In this document: in pieces, positions 1 to 7,443 of the stretch
Layout of the letters: every line of letters starts with the position of its first letter
Numbering within the stretch: position 1 is the stretch's first letter
Assembly (NCBI RefSeq): GCF_015234585.1
Contig: NZ_JADFCM010000001.1
Location: forward strand, 434,001 to 498,000
Origin: Pseudalkalibacillus hwajinpoensis
Lineage (GTDB): Bacteria > Bacillota > Bacilli > Bacillales > Guptibacillaceae
Direction: 5' to 3'
DNA: 64,000 bases
Made by a program: the position numbers and the translations under genes
The notes under the pieces: generated by a model
What the model was told of the DNA's origin: nothing
The model's input: only the letters and a program-made list of their open reading frames with translations
Database searches by the model: none

Positions 1-84
1 CTAAGTAATGTGGGATCAGTGGTTGCAGTGTTCGTGAATTATTTCAATGTTGATATAGATTTCATAAATGTAAGTCAAAAATGA
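1..84 (+). CDS. C-terminal end of an unidentified protein (partial)
   Basis: The frame is open from the first base to a TGA at 82-84 and encodes 27 residues ending VDIDFINVSQK. Its start lies outside the window. The composition looks protein-like, but the piece is too short to assign to a family and may be chance. It ends just before a hairpin element at 95-199. Confidence 0.35.
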   Translation, partial: LSNVGSVVAVFVNYFNVDIDFINVSQK

Positions 85-94
85 ATGACGGGTA

Positions 95-199
95 CGGTTC
101 TTGTGATTCACTTCAGAGTTATGCGAGGAGTCTAATCGTTCTATTGGTTGTAAAACTGATTTTTTCTGTTTTGTGTAAGAAGGTGAATTAGCAGAACCG
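95..199. repeat. Hairpin repeat with CGGTTCT/AGAACCG ends, copy 1
   Basis: The left end reads CGGTTCTTGTGATTCAC (95-111) and the right end GTGAATTAGCAGAACCG (183-199). They are inverted repeats matching at 14 of 17 positions. The same termini enclose 4983-5116, and a lone left end lies at 886-900. No protein is encoded inside. It looks like a small non-autonomous palindromic (MITE- or REP-like) element that may also act as a terminator. Confidence 0.6.
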
Positions 200-268
200 G
201 CTCGATTATTCTAGTTTAGGGTTTAAAATTGAGCGAAATTATATACAAAAGTAATGAGGTGTAATTTG

Positions 269-877
269 TTGGGAGCATATAAAAAGAAAGCATTATCGTT
301 ATTTTTAATAGTTATGGTTTTCATTACATTAATGATAGCATTGCATTGGAAATACAATATAAGTTTAGAAACAATTATACAGGTTATTGGATCTATGTTT
401 GGCATACTAATTGGTAGTTATTTGACTGGAAGATATGCAGTTAATTCAGTAAGAGAGCAAATTAGTCACAATGAACAGCAAAAAAGAGATGAGATCGAAA
501 GCAGACAAAGTAAGTATAATATCTTTTTACGCATTCATTTAAATCTTATTCGAAATGAAGCAAAGAGTATTAATTCCTTTATGAATCTGAATGCTCACCC
601 AGTGAACCCATATAACGTGGATCCTTTAGAAAAAGTGGAAAATGCATTTCTAAAAATAAAAGACACAATTAGTTTGCTATTTAGCATTAGTCCTGATTAT
701 ATATCTGAAGATAACTATAGGCTTTTGGGTGAAGTTAACAATAAAATTTATGAAACAGAAAGAGCATATGAGGGTTTTTTAGCTACAGAAGAGGAAGAGC
801 AAAGAAGTCATTTTGATGAAGTTAAGAAATTATCGAATCAATTAGAAAATCTAGTGAATGTAGATCATGATGAATGA
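269..877 (+). CDS. Two-helix membrane protein with coiled-coil tail, unknown function
   Basis: About 202 residues. An ATG at 254 overlaps the ribosome site GAGGTG (256-261), so translation more likely begins at the TTG at 269 or 266. Two hydrophobic segments near the N-terminus (starting SLFLIVMVFITLMIALHW, then IIQVIGSMFGILIGSYL) should form a membrane hairpin. The rest is charged, predicted alpha-helical and cytoplasmic or external. No family is recognised. The gene sits between hairpin repeat copy 1 and a solitary repeat end just past its stop codon, in a repeat-rich accessory region next to a polymorphic toxin locus. Any role in immunity or surface defence would be speculation. Confidence 0.7.
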   Translation: MGAYKKKALSLFLIVMVFITLMIALHWKYNISLETIIQVIGSMFGILIGSYLTGRYAVNSVREQISHNEQQKRDEIESRQSKYNIFLRIHLNLIRNEAKSINSFMNLNAHPVNPYNVDPLEKVENAFLKIKDTISLLFSISPDYISEDNYRLLGEVNNKIYETERAYEGFLATEEEEQRSHFDEVKKLSNQLENLVNVDHDE

Positions 878-885
878 ATTACGGA

Positions 886-900
886 CGGTTCTCGTGATTA
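886..900 (+). repeat. Solitary left end of the CGGTTCT hairpin repeat
   Basis: CGGTTCTCGTGATTA follows the stop codon of the upstream gene by 8 bases and matches the left arms at 95 and 4983. No right arm is found nearby, so it is a fragment or a decayed copy. Confidence 0.45.
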
Positions 901-970
901 TATATAGAAATAACAGTGTGTATAAATCGATGGATTAGACCCAGCACTGGAGGGACATGGGAGGGACATG

Positions 971-991
971 GGGACAGGTTCCTTGTCCCAA
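971..991. repeat. GGGACAGG/CCTTGTCCC palindromic repeat, copy 1
   Basis: GGGACAGGTTCCTTGTCCC is an imperfect palindrome preceded by a tandem of the phrase GGGACATG. Related copies lie at 1144-1162 and, degenerate, at 1451-1480. Sequences of this form are typical of REP-like elements mobilised by RAYT transposases in Firmicutes. No RAYT gene is present here. Confidence 0.5.
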
Positions 992-1081
992 CCAGTGAAG
1001 AAGGAGATAGGATAGACCCACCTCTGTCATTTATTTGATCCACTTAGGACAAGAAAATGATCCACTTGTGCCATAAGTGAA

Positions 1082-1110
1082 CCACTATCAATAATGATAG
1101 TGGCTTTAAT
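1082..1110 (+). terminator. Possible intrinsic terminator
   Basis: A perfect 9-bp stem, CCACTATCA/TGATAGTGG with a 4-base loop, is followed by CTTTAATCTTC. The T-run is weak, so its activity is uncertain. Confidence 0.4.
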
Positions 1111-1143
1111 CTTCATTTTGCAGGTAGGGAAATAAGGGACACG

Positions 1144-1162
1144 GGGACAGGTACCTCGTCCC
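1144..1162. repeat. GGGACAGG/CCTTGTCCC palindromic repeat, copy 2
   Basis: GGGACAGGTACCTCGTCCC is palindromic apart from one pair. It is the second copy within 200 bp of the family seen at 971. Confidence 0.5.
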
Positions 1163-1215
1163 ACTGGATCTGTTCAAGTAAGCGAAATATTATACGCTGA
1201 AGAAGTAATGAAGGA

Positions 1216-1258
1216 AACCCACTGAGTTGGCTGATGCAGCCGCTTGGTGGGCTTTTTT
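1216..1258 (+). terminator. Intrinsic terminator
   Basis: A stem of CCCAC paired with GTGGG encloses an inner GGCTG/CAGCC hairpin and is followed by a run of six T. No intact gene precedes it, so it probably belongs to a deleted gene. Confidence 0.55.
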
Positions 1259-1348
1259 GTTGTTATGAAATGTTTTATTTTGAGACAGGCCTTTTTATTG
1301 ATATGGTAAAATTATCAAAAAATTATGATTTATGATGGGGAATAGATA

Positions 1349-1498
1349 ATGAATGAAACGATCAAACATACTCCAAATGATATACAAAATATTAAAGTCC
1401 CTAAAGATGAAGCAGCTAAACTCATTAAACATTATGCTATCCAATATAGGAGGGACATGGAGACCGGTTTCTCTTCTCACCAGAAATCGCGGCATTAG
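1349..1498 (+). pseudogene. Short truncated ORF ending inside a repeat
   Basis: The ATG at 1349 follows a good ribosome site (GATGGGGA, 8-base spacing) and opens a 49-codon frame beginning MNETIKHTPNDIQNIKVPKD. From about codon 34 the frame runs into a degenerate copy of the GGGACATGG...GGTTTCTC repeat (1451-1480) and then stops. The natural start signals joined to repeat-derived C-terminal residues suggest a gene cut off by repeat insertion. The product family is not recognised. Confidence 0.4.
1451..1480. repeat. GGGACAGG-type repeat, degenerate copy 3
   Basis: AGGGACATGGAGACCGGTTT followed by CTCTTCTCAC keeps the outline of copies 1 and 2 with several substitutions. It forms the 3' end of the truncated ORF at 1349. 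Confidence 0.4.
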
Positions 1499-1786
1499 TA
1501 ATACAGTAATACTTCAGTAATTGTAGAAAGGTTATGATTATGTCTGCAGTGTTGATCTATTAGTTATCTGCTGTGACAAGGCACCTATTTCGGTGTCCCC
1601 CCCAGGAATTACTGAGCTGAAACATGACTATTAAGTTTAATAAGTACATGATTTCCCGACTATTTGCTCATTTTTTATGAAAAATTATTGATTGGAAATA
1701 AATTGAATTGGGTAAATGGTAAGATAGATATCGGGATAAATCCTTTTGTGAAGAGGAATTCATATTGAAGGTATTGAGGTGAAGTC

Positions 1787-2215
1787 ATGGGGATTTATGG
1801 CGAGTTAAGTAGTCTTCAAGGATTGATAAATGGAAAAGCAAGTGAAATAGCTGATCAATTGCGTAGGCTACGAGAAGCGAAAGCTGAAATTAATCGAGAG
1901 CAAAATTTGTTGCTTGGGGAAATTCGGAATTTGCGAAGACCCGATTTATCAGATCAATGGGTAGGACCACTCTCCGATAAATATGATACTGATCGAGAGG
2001 CATCCTATCAAGCTATGAATCAGATAGGGAATGAACAGTACGATTTGTACCAAAGGGTCATAGACTCTCGGATTCACGCTCTTGAAGCCCAGCAAAGTCA
2101 CTATAGCTTTCTTGGGAGTCTCGCACATGAAGCAGAATCTTTGTTGCATAAAGGGGAAGATTTTGCGGAAGATGTATCAGCGAAAATCAATCATATTAAG
2201 GGGAGGATTTTCTGA
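1787..2215 (+). CDS. YwqH-like (DUF5082) helical partner of an LXG toxin
   Basis: A 142-residue, almost wholly alpha-helical protein without signal peptide or membrane segment. Size, heptad-like N-terminal half (EIADQLRRLREAKAEINREQ) and position as first gene of the set match B. subtilis YwqH (DUF5082). Such proteins act with small WXG100-like partners to deliver LXG toxins through the type VII secretion system. The start is fixed by GAGGTGA at 1775-1781. Its stop overlaps the next start (TGATG at 2213-2217), implying translational coupling. The family call rests on architecture and context; the secretion machine itself is not in the window. Confidence 0.8.
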   Translation: MGIYGELSSLQGLINGKASEIADQLRRLREAKAEINREQNLLLGEIRNLRRPDLSDQWVGPLSDKYDTDREASYQAMNQIGNEQYDLYQRVIDSRIHALEAQQSHYSFLGSLAHEAESLLHKGEDFAEDVSAKINHIKGRIF

Positions 2216-2511
2216 TGTATATAGCCGTTTCCGGCGGAGGATCTTCTACGGAGATTAAACTCAATTATTCAGAAGTGATGACGAAATTAGAAGAAGCAAT
2301 GAATGCCGTTCAACATCTCACGTTACCAGAGCCTTCAGCAGGTCAACTGGGGCGTAACAAAATAAACTATACAGATGCCTGGATTAATCGTGAACAAAAC
2401 CTTCAACGTTTATTGCAGGATTATATGACGGTTGTGCAAAAAAACCTTGAAGATACGAAAGCAAATGTGGATTCACTTAAAGAGCAGGATGAAGCTATTA
2501 CAAGATCTTAA
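2215..2511 (+). CDS. YwqI-like (DUF5344) small WXG100-like partner
   Basis: A 98-residue helical protein, the usual length for DUF5344/YwqI proteins, encoded between the YwqH-like gene and the LXG toxin. It contains a central turn (LPEPSAGQLG) between two long helices, the hairpin layout of WXG100-superfamily proteins. It starts at an ATG overlapping the previous stop by one base. The expected role is to bind the LXG domain of the next gene product and complete the composite export signal. It lacks a clear WXG motif, as is usual for YwqI. Confidence 0.78.
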   Translation: MYIAVSGGGSSTEIKLNYSEVMTKLEEAMNAVQHLTLPEPSAGQLGRNKINYTDAWINREQNLQRLLQDYMTVVQKNLEDTKANVDSLKEQDEAITRS

Positions 2512-2531
2512 AGAAGGGGTAGTCGTTATAA

Positions 2532-4487
2532 GTGACAGTCTATGAAGCTTCAACCTTATTTGATACGATGTCGACAAGAAAAAGGGAATACGAGACCCTA
2601 AGAGAACAATTGATCACCCTTCAAAAGGCTTTTCAAAGTATCGTTGAACTTGATGAAGCCCTTAAAGGCAAAGGTGCCGAGGCGATTAAAGGATTTTATC
2701 AGGCTCAACTTGAAGTGTTAAGTTTATGGCTTCAGCTTGTTGATCGAAATATCGCTTTTTTTAATGAGATTCCTGAAAGGGCTGCGTCAAAAAATCTTGA
2801 AAATGAAACGGTTGAGCTGCCTTTTCTAGAAGATGAGCTATCGAATAGTGAAAGTAGAGCGAGAGAAATGATTGCAGAGCAGCAGGAAGATCTGCAACGG
2901 ATTTTCGATCGCATCAGCGACATTCAACCACTGCAAATTTTTTCTCGAAACGAAGTCGATCAACAACTTGATGAAGCAAAGATGAAACGAGAAAAGACGA
3001 TTGAGAGCGTTGAACAATTTGATGAAGAATTAACGAGTAAGTACACGATGTTGGAAAGTGATGAGCAGGTCCTAACCGCTTTGTTCAGTGAATTAATGAA
3101 TGCCTCGAGTCAAGGGAATCAGGTTTCATCGATCTACTACGATGCCGCATCTTTTCATTCGAGTGATATTTATTCGGCGATTGCTGCGAGCCAAGCGGAA
3201 GCGGCAATCGTGAAGAAAGAGCAAACTTCACAGGAAGTTAAGTCGACTGTGGAGGAAAACGAGAATCCTTTTATTGAATCGGTTAATAGTTTTAAAGAGA
3301 TTGGTACTGATTTTTGGGCTGGCTTTCAAGAGCGTGGCGAAAAGAAAATGGATTCTCTTTACGACTTTGGCAATTACCTCACCTCCGGATTGTTCGATGG
3401 CGTAAGAGGTACTGTTAGTGCAATGGACGAACGATCTGATAAAGCTATGGATTCACCTTATGATTTTGTGAACTACTTGACGAGTGGCGGAGCGGATCTT
3501 GTGAAAGGTGCAGTAAATCCAGAAGACGATTTTTCTAAAGAACATTGGTTGAGTAGTTTTGGGCTGGCTTCGATGGTTGCTGGGGCTAAGGTGAGTGTAC
3601 CTAAAAGCGGCACGGCTAAGATGAATAGTATCAAGCATACGATTCATCTGGACGTTACAAGGAAAGTCATGAAAGAGACTTATCAAAAAGTGGTGCAGGG
3701 TCCACTTATTAATTCGGGGATGTATATGAAAGATAGTGTGCGGCAGGTCCTTGATTATAAGGTTCCGTTGCGAACGGATTATGCTTTGGCGGGAGTTGGA
3801 GATATTCCTCATAATACTGTGAGAGATATGGGGAAGAATGCTAAAGAAACGTTGCATTTTAGTGTTGGGAAAAGAGATGGAAGAATTAACGAAAATGGTA
3901 ATGACACTCCAGCCGCTTTCAGACAAACTGAATTTGCTAGTTCATATGAAAATAGGCTTAATCAGACACCTTCAACAATTAACCCAAAGGTAGAATTTGA
4001 TGGAATAAGAGGAGAGTCTTTATGTACACTAAAACCACCACCAGATCAAGAATTAAAACGATTATTTGATGATGCCGGCATTGGAGGAATCCAATATAAA
4101 AGTGGAGTACCTGATTTCTCATCAGTAGCAAAAGCCCAAGTGGAAATCAATTATATGCTAGGTGGAAAGAGTGTTTATGGAGGTAAAGCTAGACGAGCTA
4201 ATTTTACACAATCAGATCAAAAATTAGCTGGACAGCTTAACAATTCACCTGAATTAGCAAGTGAGTTTGGAATGGAATCTGGTACAATCAGAGCAAGAGA
4301 TATAAAAAAATACCGCGAAATAAACAATTTCACATGGCACGAACTAAATGATGTTAAAACAATGCAACTTGTGCCAACCAAAATTAATAGTGAATTTGGA
4401 CACCTTGGTGGTGTTGGTGAGATAAATGCAGGAGCTTTTGGGCATGGAGGCTTTGCCAATAAACAAAGGGAGAAGATTTTTGAATGA
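2532..4487 (+). CDS. LXG-domain polymorphic toxin with HNH-type nuclease tip
   Basis: 651 residues starting at a GTG preceded by AAGGGG. The N-terminal 200 or so residues form the helical LXG targeting domain of type VII-exported toxins. A middle region around residues 270-340 holds a tandem repeat (MDS[LP]YDF[GV]NYLTSG appears twice). The C-terminal 110 residues carry FTWHELNDVKTMQLVP and SEFGHLGGVGEINAG, the pattern of the HNH/endonuclease VII superfamily (WHH/GH-E-like) toxin tips. The expected product is a nuclease delivered into competing cells. The next gene starts 4 bases before this one stops, the usual toxin-immunity arrangement. DNase activity is inferred from the motif. Confidence 0.85.
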   Translation: MTVYEASTLFDTMSTRKREYETLREQLITLQKAFQSIVELDEALKGKGAEAIKGFYQAQLEVLSLWLQLVDRNIAFFNEIPERAASKNLENETVELPFLEDELSNSESRAREMIAEQQEDLQRIFDRISDIQPLQIFSRNEVDQQLDEAKMKREKTIESVEQFDEELTSKYTMLESDEQVLTALFSELMNASSQGNQVSSIYYDAASFHSSDIYSAIAASQAEAAIVKKEQTSQEVKSTVEENENPFIESVNSFKEIGTDFWAGFQERGEKKMDSLYDFGNYLTSGLFDGVRGTVSAMDERSDKAMDSPYDFVNYLTSGGADLVKGAVNPEDDFSKEHWLSSFGLASMVAGAKVSVPKSGTAKMNSIKHTIHLDVTRKVMKETYQKVVQGPLINSGMYMKDSVRQVLDYKVPLRTDYALAGVGDIPHNTVRDMGKNAKETLHFSVGKRDGRINENGNDTPAAFRQTEFASSYENRLNQTPSTINPKVEFDGIRGESLCTLKPPPDQELKRLFDDAGIGGIQYKSGVPDFSSVAKAQVEINYMLGGKSVYGGKARRANFTQSDQKLAGQLNNSPELASEFGMESGTIRARDIKKYREINNFTWHELNDVKTMQLVPTKINSEFGHLGGVGEINAGAFGHGGFANKQREKIFE

Positions 4488-4951
4488 TTATAAAAGATGC
4501 AATTTTCGGTGAACTCGAGTATGAATTTGGATGGTCAAGAGTTATGACTATAGATTTCTTTGGAAATGAAATCGAGATAGATCTAATGATCGATGGTGAG
4601 GAAGATGGGCAGTTTGATGAAGGTCAATATATAGCGTACCAATTAGTAATGAAACATTGGAACGATTTACAACAGGATTTTTTGAATTCTGTATTAACTT
4701 ATTACACACAAAAACGGAGTGAATTAGGCTTTGATACTGAGTTAAATGAAAATTATCCAGTAGTTGAGACAACTGATCAAATACTCAAAATGATAAGTTT
4801 AGATGGAATTGTTGTTCCATATGAAGATATTTTTGAGGAACGACATATTGGGGTTTTATTTAATTGCACCTGGGATACAGAAAACGGACTAGGACTTCGC
4901 TTGTTAAATGAGAAAGTAACAGAAGTTGGTTATCAAGATGTCGCAATATAA
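4484..4951 (+). CDS. Probable immunity protein for the LXG nuclease (DUF2004/DUF6985-like)
   Basis: A 155-residue acidic protein starting with an ATGA overlap on the toxin stop codon. It has no signal peptide or membrane segment, so it is cytoplasmic, as needed to neutralise an incoming nuclease. The N-terminal FGELEYEFGW, the DLMIDGEEDG segment and the later VLFNCTWDTENGLGLRL segment resemble DUF2004/DUF6985 proteins often found beside polymorphic toxins. The family name is from memory of the motif. The immunity role is inferred mainly from gene order and acidity. Confidence 0.72.
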   Translation: MIIKDAIFGELEYEFGWSRVMTIDFFGNEIEIDLMIDGEEDGQFDEGQYIAYQLVMKHWNDLQQDFLNSVLTYYTQKRSELGFDTELNENYPVVETTDQILKMISLDGIVVPYEDIFEERHIGVLFNCTWDTENGLGLRLLNEKVTEVGYQDVAI

Positions 4952-4982
4952 ACATTTCTGTTTTAAAAAAAATGCCGATTAG

Positions 4983-5116
4983 CGGTTCTCTTGATTCGTT
5001 TCAAAGTTTAAGCAGGTTACCACAAATTTAAGTCAAAAAAACCAGGGGGGCAAATCGTTCTATTGATTAGCTTACCTGGCTTTTCTATTTTTTTAACAAG
5101 TGAATCAGCAGAACCG
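4983..5116. repeat. Hairpin repeat with CGGTTCT/AGAACCG ends, copy 2
   Basis: The left end CGGTTCTCTTGATTC (4983-4997) and right end GAATCAGCAGAACCG (5102-5116) are inverted repeats matching at 13 of 15 positions. The interior carries a terminator-like stem. It lies directly after the toxin-immunity operon and is a second full copy of the element at 95-199, with a mostly different interior. Confidence 0.6.
5041..5085 (+). terminator. Terminator inside hairpin repeat copy 2
   Basis: ACCAGG pairs with CCTGG(C) around an inner AATC/GATT stem, followed by TTTTC. The same ACCAGG...CCTGGTTTTT design ends the genes at 20472 and 24123. It probably ends the LXG operon. Confidence 0.6.
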
Positions 5117-5199
5117 TCCCGGTGATTCTCTCTAGGCATTTATCACGGGTTAATGGCTCTCTCATAGTATATAAAAAATTCTAATGGAGAGTGATTCCC

Positions 5200-5784
5200 G
5201 TGCCAGCCCCAAATCAAAATTCCAACCAGCTGCAGTATTTTTCTGACGTCAATCAAAATCGATTGTTTACACGTAATGCAACGAATTACATTAATCGGCT
5301 AGGAAGGGATGTTCTGAATACGCTAGGGAATGTGTCTCTTCTAGATATTTATCTAAGTCAGGGGCGCGTGGTAGAGCCACATTATCATCAAAATGCGTCA
5401 GAATTAGTTTACTGTATTGCTGGTTCTGCAGGTGTTTCACTCATTAATCCTTTTACAAATGAAGTTATTCATCTATCGATTCATCCTGGTCAAGTAGCGA
5501 ATATTCCTCAAGGTTGGTGGCATTGGGAAGTGGCTTATGAAGACAAAACTCACCTCCTTGCGATCTTCGATGCGCCTTATCCAGAATATATTTTTGGCTC
5601 GGACATTCTAACTAAAACCCCTATTCAAGTATTGGCTCATACTTATTGTTTAAATCCGGAACTGTTAAGAAAAGCATTAAAGCCACTTAATAATGAAACG
5701 ATTATAATTGGCCCAACTAATCAGTGTGTTGAAGGGCATTCTAATGGGGGGTATGAACAACAGAAGATGAATCAACATTATTAA
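5200..5784 (+). CDS. Cupin-domain protein
   Basis: About 194 residues. GGAG at 5186-5189 is better spaced for the GTG at 5200 than for the in-frame GTG at 5191. A single cupin barrel occupies residues 40-130. Cupin motif 1 is seen as PHYHQNASELVYCIAGSAG, with two His and a Glu as metal ligands, and motif 2 as PGQVANIPQGWWHW. It resembles one half of oxalate decarboxylase-type bicupins and short cupins of Bacillus spores. Substrate is unknown. It has no signal peptide, stands alone between repeat copy 2 and a terminator, and shows no operon partner. Confidence 0.8.
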   Translation: MPAPNQNSNQLQYFSDVNQNRLFTRNATNYINRLGRDVLNTLGNVSLLDIYLSQGRVVEPHYHQNASELVYCIAGSAGVSLINPFTNEVIHLSIHPGQVANIPQGWWHWEVAYEDKTHLLAIFDAPYPEYIFGSDILTKTPIQVLAHTYCLNPELLRKALKPLNNETIIIGPTNQCVEGHSNGGYEQQKMNQHY

Positions 5785-5883
5785 GGATTTCCGGTGTTTC
5801 TTTTGAATAATTCTATATAAAAACAGAGAGAAAGTATGTCGAGTCCCAAACAGCCTAATGAAATTTCACAAACAAGTTAATGA

Positions 5884-5930
5884 AACCCAGTTGAGCGCAT
5901 CTTTCTAATGATTCGCTCAACTGGTTTTTT
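5884..5930 (+). terminator. Intrinsic terminator after the cupin gene
   Basis: AACCCAGTTGAGCG pairs with CGCTCAACTGGTTT around a 16-base loop and is followed by a T-run. Confidence 0.8.
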
Positions 5931-6054
5931 CGTATTGCACATTAAAGAAAACCAGCAGTCTCGTTCCTCTAATACCTGACCACCCCTCAACAGATAGTCA
6001 GAGAGATAATGTGACATGATTGTTGTAGACAATTTTTGTTCATGCAAAAATACT

Positions 6055-6083
6055 TATAATAATAAATGTCAGATTAATTAACA
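6055..6083 (+). promoter_or_regulatory. -10 hexamer and GlnR/TnrA box upstream of amt
   Basis: TGTCAGATTAATTAACA (6067-6083) fits the GlnR/TnrA consensus TGTNA-N7-TNACA exactly. It begins 7 bases past a TATAAT at 6055-6060. The position just downstream of the -10 would suit repression by GlnR in nitrogen excess. A second, downstream promoter with TnrA activation cannot be excluded. Confidence 0.7.
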
Positions 6084-6132
6084 TTTTCTAAAAATAAGAT
6101 TATGGTTCTGAAAAGTGAAAGGGGAAGTTGGA

Positions 6133-7419
6133 ATGGATTCGATGTTTTTGATGAATAGTCTTTGGGTGATGTTTTCAGCAGTACTTGTTATTTTGATGCT
6201 AGGCGGTTTTATTTTACTTGAAGCTGGGTCAACGCGAATGAAAAATGCTGGCCATATTGCTGGTAAGACGATCTTCACATTTGGGATTGCTTCGTTGGTC
6301 TTTTGGGCAGTGGGATACGGCTTAATTTTCGGTGAAGGAAATGCTCTCTTCGGTTTAACGGACTTTTTCTATTCAGGTTATGAAATTGAGGGATTAGGAC
6401 TTTCAGCTCCAGTTTTCTTCTTATTTCAGCTAGCGTTCGCAGGTATTTCCTTAACGATTGCATTTGGTGGCTTTGCTGAACGTGCGAAACTAACAGCTTA
6501 TATTCTGTTTGCGGTTTTATTCTCAGTCCTCGTTTATCCTGTGATTGCCCACTGGATTTGGGGCGGCGGCTGGTTAGCTGAGCACGGGAAACAGGACTTT
6601 GCAGGTTCAACGGTTGTTCACCTTACAGGTGCAATGGGCGCTTTTGCCGCAACAATTCTTTTAAAACCACGGATTGGTAAATACAATAAAGATGGTTCTC
6701 CAAACAACATTGCCGGACACAACCAGGTATTTACGGCACTTGGTGTGCTTGTTTTATGGGTAGGTTGGTTCGGATTTAATGCAGGTAGTACGTTATCTGC
6801 TGACGCTGCATTCTTTGGATTTGTTGCCATGAATACAAACTTAGCAGCAGGTGCTGGAGCGGTAGCCGCTTTAGTTGTGGCGTGGGCCGTAACAGGAAAA
6901 GCGGATGTGCCAACGATGTTAAACGGTGGATTAGCAGGATTAGTTGCGATTACAGCTTCCTGTGCTTTTGTCGACACGTGGGCAGCGGTTGTGATTGGAT
7001 TAGTTGCTGGAATGATCGTGTTTTACAGCATGAGATTTTTCGAAAAGCGAAAAGTGGATGACCCGATCTTTGCTTTATCTGTTCACGGGGTAGCAGGCGT
7101 TTGGGGTACGTTATCAAACGGTTTGTTCGCAACTCCAGAACTTGCAACAGTAGGTCAACCAGGACTTTTCTACGGAGGCGGTTTCGAACAGCTAGGTGTT
7201 CAAGCACTTGGTGTTGGTGCGAGTGGGGCTTATGCCTTTGGTGTTTCGTTTATTCTTTTGGTGATCATTAAGAAAGTGCTAAACGGTTTACGAGTCACTG
7301 AAGAAGAAGAGATTATTGGTCTTGATCTCAGTGAGCACGGTAGCTATGGCTATCCAGAATTTTTGCAGACGAGCGAACAGCCAGTACAACAAGGTGGAAA
7401 AAGCTCAAAATCCGGTTAA
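6133..7419 (+). CDS. amt: Ammonium transporter (Amt/NrgA family)
   Basis: About 428 residues with eleven hydrophobic segments, typical of Amt channels that move ammonium across the membrane. The start is taken as the ATG at 6133, 8 bases after GGGG; an upstream in-frame GTG at 6115 overlaps the ribosome site. Signatures seen are GGWLAEHGKQDFAGSTVVHL with the first channel histidine, GWFGFNAGSTLSA, and DPIFALSVHGVAGVWGTL with the second histidine. A GlnR/TnrA box lies upstream. There is no PII (glnB/nrgB) gene beside it; instead the gene is followed by a DUF294 nucleotidyltransferase-like protein, suggesting another form of nitrogen signalling. Confidence 0.95.
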   Translation: MDSMFLMNSLWVMFSAVLVILMLGGFILLEAGSTRMKNAGHIAGKTIFTFGIASLVFWAVGYGLIFGEGNALFGLTDFFYSGYEIEGLGLSAPVFFLFQLAFAGISLTIAFGGFAERAKLTAYILFAVLFSVLVYPVIAHWIWGGGWLAEHGKQDFAGSTVVHLTGAMGAFAATILLKPRIGKYNKDGSPNNIAGHNQVFTALGVLVLWVGWFGFNAGSTLSADAAFFGFVAMNTNLAAGAGAVAALVVAWAVTGKADVPTMLNGGLAGLVAITASCAFVDTWAAVVIGLVAGMIVFYSMRFFEKRKVDDPIFALSVHGVAGVWGTLSNGLFATPELATVGQPGLFYGGGFEQLGVQALGVGASGAYAFGVSFILLVIIKKVLNGLRVTEEEEIIGLDLSEHGSYGYPEFLQTSEQPVQQGGKSSKSG

Positions 7420-7443
7420 TTGAGATGCAAAGGGGCTGTCGGT

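Noticed and set aside
1295..1495. 66-codon minus-strand frame
   Set aside because: It lies opposite the better-supported truncated frame at 1349, and its N-terminal codons come from a repeat.
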